From JAGOPB01 sp964606295 (GTDB lineage: Bacteria; Patescibacteriota; Minisyncoccia; Phycocordibacterales; UBA9973): 25,247 bases of DNA. The stretch is taken from contig CAZSFR010000011.1 in assembly GCA_964606295.1 (NCBI GenBank), forward strand, positions 1 through 25,247. The letters run 5' to 3'. This document shows, piece after piece, positions 13,268-20,309 of this stretch. The notes beneath the pieces are model-generated. The model had not been told where the DNA came from. It saw nothing but the letters and a program-made list of their open reading frames with translations, and made no database searches. Positions within the stretch are counted from its first letter, which is position 1; each line of letters begins with the position of its first letter. The translations under genes were made by a program, and so were the position numbers.

Positions 13268-14332
13268 TTAGACGAGTCTCTCAAGCGCTTTCGGATTAAT
13301 AGAATACTGGAACGCATGCTCCATCGTGATGTCACCCTTTCTCACAAGCTCGAGAAGACATCGATTCATGTCAATCATTCCAGACTCATGCCCTGTCTCG
13401 ATAACAACGTCGATTTCATGAGTTCTCTTCTCACGAATCAAGTTTGAAACAGCGTTGTTGTTGAGCAGAAATTCATACGCAGGAACGAGGCCTCCCGTTG
13501 TTTTCGGTATAAGTCGCTGTGAAAAGATACCGAGAAGTGACGACGAGAGTTGGATGCGAATCTGATCTTGTTGTTCTGCCGGAAAAGCGTCAATGATACG
13601 ATCGATAGTCTGCGCCGCGTTGTTCGTATGAAGCGTTGAGAGCACCAAGTGTCCTGTCTCAGCAGCAGTCACGGCAGCACTTATCGTTTCTGGAGAACGC
13701 ATTTCTCCAATCAAAATCACATTGACGTCTTCTCGAAAAACAGATTTGAGACCTGATTCAAATGTTGCTGTATCAATCCCCACTTCGCGCTGATTGATCA
13801 TTGAGTGTTTCTGCTCATACATGTATTCTATTGGATCTTCGATGGTGACAATATGTTCAGAACGCTCCTCATTGATGAGGTTCACCATTGCTGCCAATGA
13901 TGTCGACTTTCCTTGTCCGACTGGTCCCACGATAAGGAAAAATCCTTGCTTCTTACGGGAGTATTCTGCGAGAAGTGGAGGAAGTCCAAGTTCTTCAAAT
14001 GTTTTTACTTGTGGAATGAGGCGGAGAGCAATACCGATTTTGCCCTTCTGGAAAAATGCATTTCCTCGGAGGCGTGTCTTCTCTTTGTATGTATAAGAAA
14101 AATCTATTTCCTGATTTTTAATGAAACGCTCGTATTTCGTTTGGTCATTAAGTAGTACTTCGAGCATTCCTTGCACGTCTACATCTGCAAGTAACGTCTG
14201 CTTCACGAGTGGAATCAATTCTCCAGTGACACGGACAGTGGGGTATCGTCCAACAGAAAGATGTAGGTCAGAGCCAACTTCTCTTACGACTGTTTCAATC
14301 AAATCTTCAAGTGCTTTTTTGTAATCTGTCAT
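13268..14332 (-). CDS. pilT: Type IV pilus retraction ATPase
   Basis: PilT is the hexameric ATPase that depolymerises pili for twitching and DNA uptake. The 354-aa length fits. Walker A is GPVGQGKS (136-143), a variant of the usual GPTGSGKS that still satisfies GxxxxGK(S/T). The Asp box is TIEDPIEY (163-170), Walker B VILIGEMRSPET (205-216), and the His box TGHLVLSTLHTNNA (226-239). The C-terminal SNLIREKRTHEI is the PilT-type helix. It lies 20 bp after the response-regulator gene. Confidence 0.95.
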   Translation of the reverse strand: MTDYKKALEDLIETVVREVGSDLHLSVGRYPTVRVTGELIPLVKQTLLADVDVQGMLEVLLNDQTKYERFIKNQEIDFSYTYKEKTRLRGNAFFQKGKIGIALRLIPQVKTFEELGLPPLLAEYSRKKQGFFLIVGPVGQGKSTSLAAMVNLINEERSEHIVTIEDPIEYMYEQKHSMINQREVGIDTATFESGLKSVFREDVNVILIGEMRSPETISAAVTAAETGHLVLSTLHTNNAAQTIDRIIDAFPAEQQDQIRIQLSSSLLGIFSQRLIPKTTGGLVPAYEFLLNNNAVSNLIREKRTHEIDVVIETGHESGMIDMNRCLLELVRKGDITMEHAFQYSINPKALERLV

Positions 14333-14352
14333 ATCAATAAGTATATCACGCG

Positions 14353-14751
14353 TTATACACGGGATTTCATGGTTGCCATCACTTTGGTAATAAGTTCGAG
14401 CGGTGTCATTGTTGCCTTGATGAAATAATCATCACAGCCGAGACTTTTGCACTTTTCCATATCAGAAGGTTCGTTTTGATTTGAGAGTGCAATCTTGAGC
14501 GCCTGAGGAGCAAGATTTTCTTTCTGCACAATTTCCAGAAATTCCATACCATCAATACCCGGCATCGCTATATCAAACAGAAGAAGGTCTGGTTTCGCTC
14601 CCTCACGGAGCTTTGCAAGCGCATCGTCAGAGCCAAGCGATGCAATCACGTTGAAGCCTGACTGACCAAATTTGATTGCGTACATATCGAGAAGAAACTT
14701 GTCATCGTCGACGAGCATGATTGTCTTTTTACCTGATGTCGGAGTGTCCAT
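14353..14751 (-). CDS. Single-domain response regulator (CheY-like)
   Basis: This 132-aa protein is a receiver domain with no output domain. The acidic pocket is D15-D17 in MLVDDDKF, the phospho-acceptor is D60 in LLLFDIAMPGIDG, the switch Ser is S90, and the conserved Lys is K112 in FIKAT. All active-site residues are present, so it should accept phosphate. It is encoded between pilB and pilT with gaps of 24 and 20 bp, so it probably controls pilus extension or retraction by protein contact, like PilG/PilH or CheY. No histidine kinase is encoded in the window. Confidence 0.93.
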   Translation of the reverse strand: MDTPTSGKKTIMLVDDDKFLLDMYAIKFGQSGFNVIASLGSDDALAKLREGAKPDLLLFDIAMPGIDGMEFLEIVQKENLAPQALKIALSNQNEPSDMEKCKSLGCDDYFIKATMTPLELITKVMATMKSRV

Positions 14752-14775
14752 ATGATATAGTGTACTACTTTTTTT

Positions 14776-16515
14776 CTAAAAATTATAGATTTCCTGAAAA
14801 GGGACTTCCCCGCGCATACTTTTGATAAGTGCGTCTTCTCTCATGGTGAGCATCCCCTGTGCACGTGCAAGCTTGTATATTTCGCTTTCTATCGGATTGG
14901 TAAGGATAACGTGCTGGAGTTCTTTGCTCGTCTCAAACAGTTCCATAACAGCGACACGCCCTCTGATACCACTCGGGCAATCAGCTGATGCGACGGCTTC
15001 GTACACTTTGTCTCCGATAGGAAGATTCTTTCTTTTATCCTCGGGGTAATCCTCAAACTGGCTTTTAATAAGTTGTGTTAATGTCTCATCCATCGGAATT
15101 TCTTGTTTGGAATTTGGACAAAGCTTTCGAGCAAGACGCTGTGCCATAGTGAGAATAAGCGTTGGCGCAATAAGATAGGGATCGACTCCCATGTCGACGA
15201 GACGTGGAATAGCGCCTATAGCTGAGTTGGTGTGGAGTGTTGAGATGACAAGGTGACCAGTCAATGCAGCTTGTATAGCAAGCTGTGCTGTTTCTTTGTC
15301 ACGAATTTCTCCAACCATGATGATATCCGGATCTTGACGGAGAATCGAACGGAGTCCTGTTGCAAAAGTGTACCCGATTTCTGGCATCACTTGCGACTGT
15401 GCAACACCAGCCATGCGGTATTCGACAGGGTCTTCGAGTGATATGACATTTGATTTCTCACGGTCGAGCTCGTTCAACATCGAATAGAGCGTTGTCGTCT
15501 TACCGCTACCAGTCGGACCAGTGATGAGTATCAGTCCGTACGGTCGCTTGAGCGCCGCGCGAATAATTTTCAAATTTACTTCAGAGAGTCCGGTGCTGTC
15601 GAGGTTCTTTAGCCCGCGATCAGGGTCAAGGATACGAATAACAACTTTTTCACCGAGAGATGTCGGGAGAGTAGAAACACGAAAATCAATTTTTCTTCCT
15701 TCTATCTTCGCCGAAAATTGTCCGTCTTGTGGTTTGCGTTTCTCATCGAGTTTCAACTTCGAAAGTATTTTGATACGAGCGACCACACCCGGGAAAACGT
15801 TGAGTGGCAACCATAGAGATGTCTTCAGTTCCCCGTCGACACGAAATCTCACCTTCACTTTCTCCCCTGTGGATTCGATGTGTATGTCTGACGCGTTACC
15901 ATCTGTCGCGTAGCGCAATATCACGGCGACAATCTTGATAACCGGCGCATCTTCAACAATCTTTTTTTCTTCACCGATAGTCATCTCTTTTCCCTTTTCT
16001 TCAATCACAACATCTTCGATATCAACCTCGGGGAGATCTTGATCATTTGAGTCTTTCAAATCAGATAGAGCGCTGTCGACTTCGCCTGTCATGCCCTTGT
16101 AACTATCGAGAATCGCTTTGAACGCTGATGGCGAAATAAGATATACCTTGAACGGAATATTGGACTTCGCAGAAATAAACTGGAGTGCGTCCATCGCTTC
16201 TATATTGTCAGGATCTGTCACGCCGACTTCCAGCACGCCTTCAACGAGTCCAATCGGTACAAAGTGATAATGCTTCGCAGAATCAGGAGGAATATATTTC
16301 AAAATTTCGAACGTCACCGTCTTCGGATCAACATTCTTGATAGGCATACCAAAAAATTCACTTTTAATTTTGAGAATAGAATCTTCTGTCACCCCAAAGG
16401 AAGTGAGCGCTTCGTCAACACTTCCCTCATACTTTTCTCGGGCAAGTCGAAGTACCTCTGAGACACGAGTCTCGTCGAGCAACCCGCGCTTGATGATCTC
16501 TTCGAGAATATTCAT
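14776..16515 (-). CDS. pilB: Type IV pilus assembly ATPase
   Basis: PilB/GspE powers pilus extension. The 579-aa protein has an N-terminal MshEN/GspE_N domain (about 1-140), a linker rich in acidic residues (150-190), and the ATPase core. Walker A is GPTGSGKT (333-340), the Asp box SLEDPVEY (359-366), Walker B PDIIMVGEIRDKET (396-409), and the His box TGHLVISTLHTNSA. The zinc tetracysteine motif typical of the family is degenerate: only C466 (LCPNSK) and C513 (ADCPSGIRGR) remain. It starts 6 bp after the PilP-like gene. Confidence 0.96.
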   Translation of the reverse strand: MNILEEIIKRGLLDETRVSEVLRLAREKYEGSVDEALTSFGVTEDSILKIKSEFFGMPIKNVDPKTVTFEILKYIPPDSAKHYHFVPIGLVEGVLEVGVTDPDNIEAMDALQFISAKSNIPFKVYLISPSAFKAILDSYKGMTGEVDSALSDLKDSNDQDLPEVDIEDVVIEEKGKEMTIGEEKKIVEDAPVIKIVAVILRYATDGNASDIHIESTGEKVKVRFRVDGELKTSLWLPLNVFPGVVARIKILSKLKLDEKRKPQDGQFSAKIEGRKIDFRVSTLPTSLGEKVVIRILDPDRGLKNLDSTGLSEVNLKIIRAALKRPYGLILITGPTGSGKTTTLYSMLNELDREKSNVISLEDPVEYRMAGVAQSQVMPEIGYTFATGLRSILRQDPDIIMVGEIRDKETAQLAIQAALTGHLVISTLHTNSAIGAIPRLVDMGVDPYLIAPTLILTMAQRLARKLCPNSKQEIPMDETLTQLIKSQFEDYPEDKRKNLPIGDKVYEAVASADCPSGIRGRVAVMELFETSKELQHVILTNPIESEIYKLARAQGMLTMREDALIKSMRGEVPFQEIYNF

Positions 16516-16521
16516 ATTGAT

Positions 16522-16908
16522 TTATTGTGTTGGTGTGCCAGTTGTCAAAGGTGGAGCAGTGGTCGTTGTAGTAGTAGTGAGTGGAACTGTGGAACCGGTC
16601 TGCAAAAACGGATTCGTTCGGCCGACTGCTTGGGGAATCAATGTCACGGTAAAATCTTGGAGCGACATGAATCGTGGGTCATCAAAAACAGAATCGTTGA
16701 GTGAGATTGCAGATATATTGAGAAGCGTATTTAGGAATGTATCCTCGACAATATCTCCGTCGCTCGAAAGTGGTACCGCAGTGCCCTGACCTCCTGTGAC
16801 AGTAAGACTCGCCGAATCTTTCTTTTTGCCGGAAAAAACACTCCACAAAACCGCAATCAGGATGAATGCAACAACGAATATGATAGCTTTTTTGATGAGT
16901 TTGGACAT
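16522..16908 (-). CDS. Small membrane-anchored pilus protein, PilP-like
   Basis: The start is placed at the ATG at 16908 (128 aa, MSKLIKKAIIFVV); an upstream in-frame start at 16932 would overlap pilO. One N-terminal membrane helix (about 7-25) anchors an extracytoplasmic domain. The sequence VGRTNPFLQ near residue 105 resembles the (G)RxxPF motif of PilP proteins. The C-terminus is a Thr-rich tail with a run of seven or more Thr, followed by Pro. It lies exactly where pilP occurs in diderm clusters, after pilO (5 bp gap). Position and motif support a PilP-like role, but the match is weak. Confidence 0.7.
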   Translation of the reverse strand: MSKLIKKAIIFVVAFILIAVLWSVFSGKKKDSASLTVTGGQGTAVPLSSDGDIVEDTFLNTLLNISAISLNDSVFDDPRFMSLQDFTVTLIPQAVGRTNPFLQTGSTVPLTTTTTTTAPPLTTGTPTQ

Positions 16909-16913
16909 GATAG

Positions 16914-17504
16914 TTAGAGATTGGTGAGCCAATATGTCTGGATATCGACATCAAATCGATATGATCCAGTCCCCTTTGCTGTTTCAACAGAGGAGAAGGT
17001 TACATTACTAATATCGACAATTCTCAAGCTCTTTTCGAGGTCGGAAACAAAATCTTGAAATACTTCGTAGCTACCTTCAACAGAAAATCCTAACGTGTAT
17101 CTTTGATAGTCACGACTCTTGTACAAGAGATCTGTTGCGCCCTGACTTTGGAGAGGTTTGCCATTCTTGTCAGTCGTCGTATCAGTGTCGCCGAAATCCG
17201 CACTCCTCCATATCAGTCCGTGTGTAGCTGCAACATTCTTGATATCAATAACGAGGCGAACGTTGTCTATAGTATCTGGGAGGAGTTTCTCGATACGCTC
17301 GAGATCTTCTGGAGACATGCTGTTGTATTTTAGTGTTAGTTCATCACGCACCTCTTGGAGCTTTTTGGAATTCGTTAGCGCCTGATCATATGCTTCTGAT
17401 TCAACACGAAGCACTGCAATACTCTCATACGCCGGCTTTGTGAATACGAAAAAGATGATTGCCGAAACGATGATGATGATTGTCGGGACGATAAATTTGA
17501 ACAT
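16914..17504 (-). CDS. pilO: Type IV pilus alignment protein PilO
   Basis: This 196-aa bitopic protein has one membrane helix at 2-22 and a coiled-coil segment (about 25-80: SEAYDQALTNSKKLQEVRDE). A ferredoxin-like domain follows, containing VRLVIDIKNVAATHGL and SVEGSYEVFQDFVSDLEKS, the PilO hallmark region. PilO pairs with PilN to transmit PilB/PilT activity. Its start lies 1 bp after the pilN stop, so the two are translationally coupled. Confidence 0.9.
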   Translation of the reverse strand: MFKFIVPTIIIIVSAIIFFVFTKPAYESIAVLRVESEAYDQALTNSKKLQEVRDELTLKYNSMSPEDLERIEKLLPDTIDNVRLVIDIKNVAATHGLIWRSADFGDTDTTTDKNGKPLQSQGATDLLYKSRDYQRYTLGFSVEGSYEVFQDFVSDLEKSLRIVDISNVTFSSVETAKGTGSYRFDVDIQTYWLTNL

Positions 17505-17505
17505 A

Positions 17506-18174
17506 TTATTGTGTCATTAACTCATTTGCTGGTATTCCATCGGTCGACGTTCCTGTTGGTATTGTTTGAAGGCCAACACCATCAGAAACTGAATTGCTCG
17601 GTTCATACGAAAGATTCGCTCTGTCAACGAAAAACTCTACTTCAAAAGTTAGGTGTCCTTTCTGGTCTAATTCAAGATTTGAAAATTTGGGATTTTTGAT
17701 ATTACTTTCTTTTGCAAAGGCATCGTTTTGAAGAGCAACTGCCTCGTATCCTGGCGCGAGACCAGAGAGACTAATCCTCACATCTCCGGCAGAATCTGTC
17801 GGCATTTCATATTCAAACTTTGTAAATTGAACACTTGAGAGCGTCGATCTTTCCAAAAGTGCAAAAATCGGTGAGACAATGAGATGGTCTCCCAAAATAT
17901 TTTGTGTCGCATTCAACCTGCGATCGAGCGTTTCGAGGTCTTGTATCACACCCGGCTCGAATGCATCTTTCGCACGGTTGAGGTCCGTTTTCATCTTCTC
18001 TATATTTTGAGTGATGCTCGATTTGTAGAAATACATGCCTCCCGCTGCAGCAAGCGACGCGAAGAAAAGAAGAGTGGCGAAGAAGTTGAAAAGAGACACC
18101 TTGCGTGTACGAACAACACGCTCTTCAACGAGTGGCTTTTTGGGAATGAATGATGTTTGTGAATCTCTATCCAT
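17506..18174 (-). CDS. pilN: Type IV pilus alignment protein PilN
   Basis: This 222-aa bitopic protein has a cytoplasmic N-terminus, one membrane helix (about 28-50), a coiled coil (52-100) and a C-terminal ferredoxin-like domain. The N-terminal SFIPKKPL is probably the PilM-docking peptide, in place of the INLLP motif of proteobacterial PilN; this is inference from position. A Ser/Thr-rich tail closes the protein. It lies between pilM (80 bp) and pilO (1 bp). Confidence 0.88.
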   Translation of the reverse strand: MDRDSQTSFIPKKPLVEERVVRTRKVSLFNFFATLLFFASLAAAGGMYFYKSSITQNIEKMKTDLNRAKDAFEPGVIQDLETLDRRLNATQNILGDHLIVSPIFALLERSTLSSVQFTKFEYEMPTDSAGDVRISLSGLAPGYEAVALQNDAFAKESNIKNPKFSNLELDQKGHLTFEVEFFVDRANLSYEPSNSVSDGVGLQTIPTGTSTDGIPANELMTQ

Positions 18175-18254
18175 TTTGATTTGCTATTGAAACACTTATC
18201 TCTTACTTTCTAATTCGTAATTTTTGTCTTTTGTCTGTGCTATTTATTATACCA

Positions 18255-19361
18255 CTATCCTTCGAGCTCGCGTAGTGCCAAACCCATCGCAACGGAAAAT
18301 TCAGGTCCAGCGACACGCAATACGTCTTCGAGAAATGCCGGCGCTTCCACCTTATCAAACGGTGTCCCTAGGACAACATCATTACGAAATGCCGCTTTCG
18401 CTTCAGGAATAATATCTTTCAAAAGCGCTCCACCTCCGGTGAGTATTACCTTACTAACAATTTTATTATATTTCTTCTCATAATCCAAGAGCACAGAGCT
18501 CGCTTCAGTCAATATATAGTCCATGACAAGCTTGACGGTGTCAGGTATTGCTTGGTCCTGTACATTACGAGAAAGTCCTGTTTCGCGTTTTATTTCTTCT
18601 GCGCGCGTAAAAGGTATCGAAAGTGACTTGGACAAATTATTCGTGATGTCTTGGCTTCCGCGATTGATGACATGGAAGCGTTTCACCGTGCCGTATTCCA
18701 TAATGGTGATTTTCGTTTTAGAAGCACCAATGTCGACAATCATAACAGTCGAGAGGTCATGAGTGAGAACAGAACGAATGCTTGAGAAAACTTCTATTTC
18801 GAAAAAGGCAGCGTTGAGATTTGCTGTTGTTGCGAGTGAGCGGTAGCGCGCGACCGTGTCGTTGTGAATAGCTGCCACTAATATTTCGTTTCTTTCGATT
18901 GTTCCTTCTTCATCAGAAGTTGCTTTCGGAATGATAGACCAGTCAAGCGACACTTCTGAAATAGGTACAGGAATATATTTGCGCGCTTCTGTTGGAATAA
19001 CTTGCGCAAGAGTTTTCTCATCAATGATACCCGGAAGATCCATTGTGAAAATGAGACTCGAGGATGCAGGAATCGCGATAGCGCAATCTTTGGTTGTAAT
19101 GTTGGATTCGCGTATTGTGTCTATCATCGCCTTCGCAATATCTTCAGGTGGTAGATTCGTCACTTGCCCTACATCACCCTTCGTATACGGCCCGAGCGCG
19201 AGGGTGCCGTATGTTTCCAAGATGGCTTTTCCTCCTTTTCTACGCAATTGAACAACTTTGATTGCGGATGAACCAATATCAATACCCACGACACTTTGAG
19301 CTGTGTCGCGTTTCAAGAAGGACATTCCACTTGCCAGTATTGCTTTGAGAGGATTAGCCAT
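18255..19361 (-). CDS. pilM: Type IV pilus actin-like ATPase PilM
   Basis: This 368-aa cytoplasmic protein has an actin/FtsA fold. Phosphate 1 is VGIDIGSSAIKVVQL (25-39), phosphate 2 MIVDIGASKTKITI (207-220), and the adenosine motif VILTGGGALLKD (305-316). PilM binds the N-terminus of PilN and anchors the alignment complex on the cytoplasmic side. It is the first gene of the pilus cluster and diverges from comFC, with its own likely promoter in the short intergenic region. Confidence 0.95.
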   Translation of the reverse strand: MANPLKAILASGMSFLKRDTAQSVVGIDIGSSAIKVVQLRRKGGKAILETYGTLALGPYTKGDVGQVTNLPPEDIAKAMIDTIRESNITTKDCAIAIPASSSLIFTMDLPGIIDEKTLAQVIPTEARKYIPVPISEVSLDWSIIPKATSDEEGTIERNEILVAAIHNDTVARYRSLATTANLNAAFFEIEVFSSIRSVLTHDLSTVMIVDIGASKTKITIMEYGTVKRFHVINRGSQDITNNLSKSLSIPFTRAEEIKRETGLSRNVQDQAIPDTVKLVMDYILTEASSVLLDYEKKYNKIVSKVILTGGGALLKDIIPEAKAAFRNDVVLGTPFDKVEAPAFLEDVLRVAGPEFSVAMGLALRELEG

Positions 19362-19375
19362 GAAAACAAATGCGT

Positions 19376-19403
19376 TTTATACTTATCACTGTATTCATTC
19401 TAA
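19376..19403 (-). promoter_or_regulatory. Likely promoter of the pilus cluster
   Basis: On the minus strand TTAGAA (plus 19398-19403) and TATAAA (plus 19376-19381) are 16 bp apart. The start would be near 19369, leaving about 8 nt before the pilM ATG at 19361, again an almost leaderless arrangement. Confidence 0.45.
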
Positions 19404-19404
19404 C

Positions 19405-20058
19405 ATGACATTAGCTCCAATCGCTACCGTTTTAGATATTATTTTCCCCCGACGCTGTGTCGGATGTTCTTGCTACAAGACGTTCCTTTGTGATTCTTGT
19501 AAGTTAAAACTACGCCGAGAACTTCATGTTCCCGATGCGAAAACAGTTGCTTATTTTTCGTATCACGATCCCATCATCAAAAATGCCCTATGGCATCTCA
19601 AATACAAAGGCAAGTATGAACTAGGAAAAGTACTCGGTGAACTTCTCTATGATGAAGCATGGGAGGGGCTCGCGGAAAGAAGGCAATTCAACAATTTCCT
19701 TTCCCCTATCATTGTCACTGTTCCTGTATCGAAAAAAAGGAAGCGCCAACGTGGCTACAACCATGCACTCTTGATAGCGCGTGGATTTGCGAATCAGACG
19801 CATGGCGAATGCCCTATTGTCGAAAATATTTTAGAAAAGTATCGCGATACGAAACGCCAAGCGGAGATAAAAGTGAGAAAAGAGAGACTTTCGAATCTCA
19901 AAGATTCTTTTCGTGTCACCAACCCCTCTTTGATCAAGGGCAAAAATGTACTCCTCATCGATGACGTCACCACGACAGGCGCGACATTCGATGAAGCCAC
20001 CCGTGCTCTCAAAAAATCTGGAGCTCGCTCTGTTGTCCGCTTGGCGCTCGCTCACTGA
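19405..20058 (+). CDS. comFC: ComFC-type phosphoribosyltransferase-like competence protein
   Basis: This 217-aa protein has an N-terminal zinc-binding element (C18, C21, C23, C29 and C32 in PRRCVGCSC and FLCDSC) and a PRTase domain whose PRPP loop is VLLIDDVTTTGATF. ComF proteins are needed for DNA transformation in several bacteria, probably in handling incoming single strands. The start is placed at the ATG at 19405 because MTLAPIATVLDIIFPRRC matches the usual family N-terminus. In-frame ATGs at 19360 and 19303 would overlap pilM. It is divergent from the pilus genes, fitting a shared DNA-uptake role. Confidence 0.93.
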   Translation: MTLAPIATVLDIIFPRRCVGCSCYKTFLCDSCKLKLRRELHVPDAKTVAYFSYHDPIIKNALWHLKYKGKYELGKVLGELLYDEAWEGLAERRQFNNFLSPIIVTVPVSKKRKRQRGYNHALLIARGFANQTHGECPIVENILEKYRDTKRQAEIKVRKERLSNLKDSFRVTNPSLIKGKNVLLIDDVTTTGATFDEATRALKKSGARSVVRLALAH

Positions 20059-20069
20059 TATGTCCTGAC

Positions 20070-20096
20070 TTGCAAAATTCTAGAGCATGCTATAAT
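20070..20096 (+). promoter_or_regulatory. Strong extended -10 promoter
   Basis: TATAAT at 20091-20096 is preceded by TGC (20088-20090). TTGCAA at 20070-20075 is a possible -35, at a short 15-bp spacing. The start would be near 20103. Confidence 0.65.
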
Positions 20097-20102
20097 TGGG
20101 GG

Positions 20103-20195
20103 GTCGATATTACTACGTGAATTATGAGAATATATTATGCTCGGAGGACACTAGTAGTTGATTAAAGAGACAGTTTCGACTGTCTCTTTATGTTT
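20103..20195 (+). ncRNA. Compact promoter-to-terminator unit: small RNA or 13-aa peptide mRNA
   Basis: From the promoter start near 20103 to the T-run after the terminator there are about 90 nt. ACTAC with GTG (20112-20119) can pair with CAC and GTAGT (about 20149-20158), giving a folded core before the terminator hairpin. A 13-codon ORF (20124-20165, MRIYYARRTLVVD) ends on the first bases of the terminator stem, with a leader of about 20 nt and no Shine-Dalgarno. Either a structured sRNA or a leader-peptide/microprotein gene fits. No known RNA family was recognised. Confidence 0.45.
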
Positions 20196-20196
20196 T
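20164..20196 (+). terminator. Rho-independent terminator
   Basis: AAAGAGACAGT (20164-20174) and ACTGTCTCTTT (20179-20189) form a perfect 11-bp stem closed by TTCG, followed by ATGTTTTT. It ends the small unit and any read-through from comFC. Confidence 0.88.
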
Positions 20197-20214
20197 TATG
20201 GAATAAAAACATGG

Positions 20215-20297
20215 TTGTTGTATCATTGTATTTTATAAGCGAAAACTGTCTGAGCAAAGCGAGTTTTTGAGCGCCCTAAAATGTAATGATATAACAA
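20215..20297. repeat. Long imperfect inverted repeat before the ATP-grasp gene
   Basis: Positions 20215-20235 pair with 20277-20297 over 21 contiguous positions (18 Watson-Crick, three G-T). After a short bulge come GCG/CGC and AAAACT/AGTTTT. The loop is about 15 nt. The outer end lies 12 bp before the ATG at 20310. It has no T-tract, so it is not a simple terminator. It may be a MITE-like remnant or an RNA hairpin affecting translation. Confidence 0.7.
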
Positions 20298-20309
20298 GCA
20301 AAGAAACTC

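Noticed and set aside
19303..19404. Longer ComFC starting at 19303 or 19360
   Set aside because: It would overlap pilM coding sequence or its start. The extra residues do not resemble the family, whose N-terminus matches the ATG at 19405.
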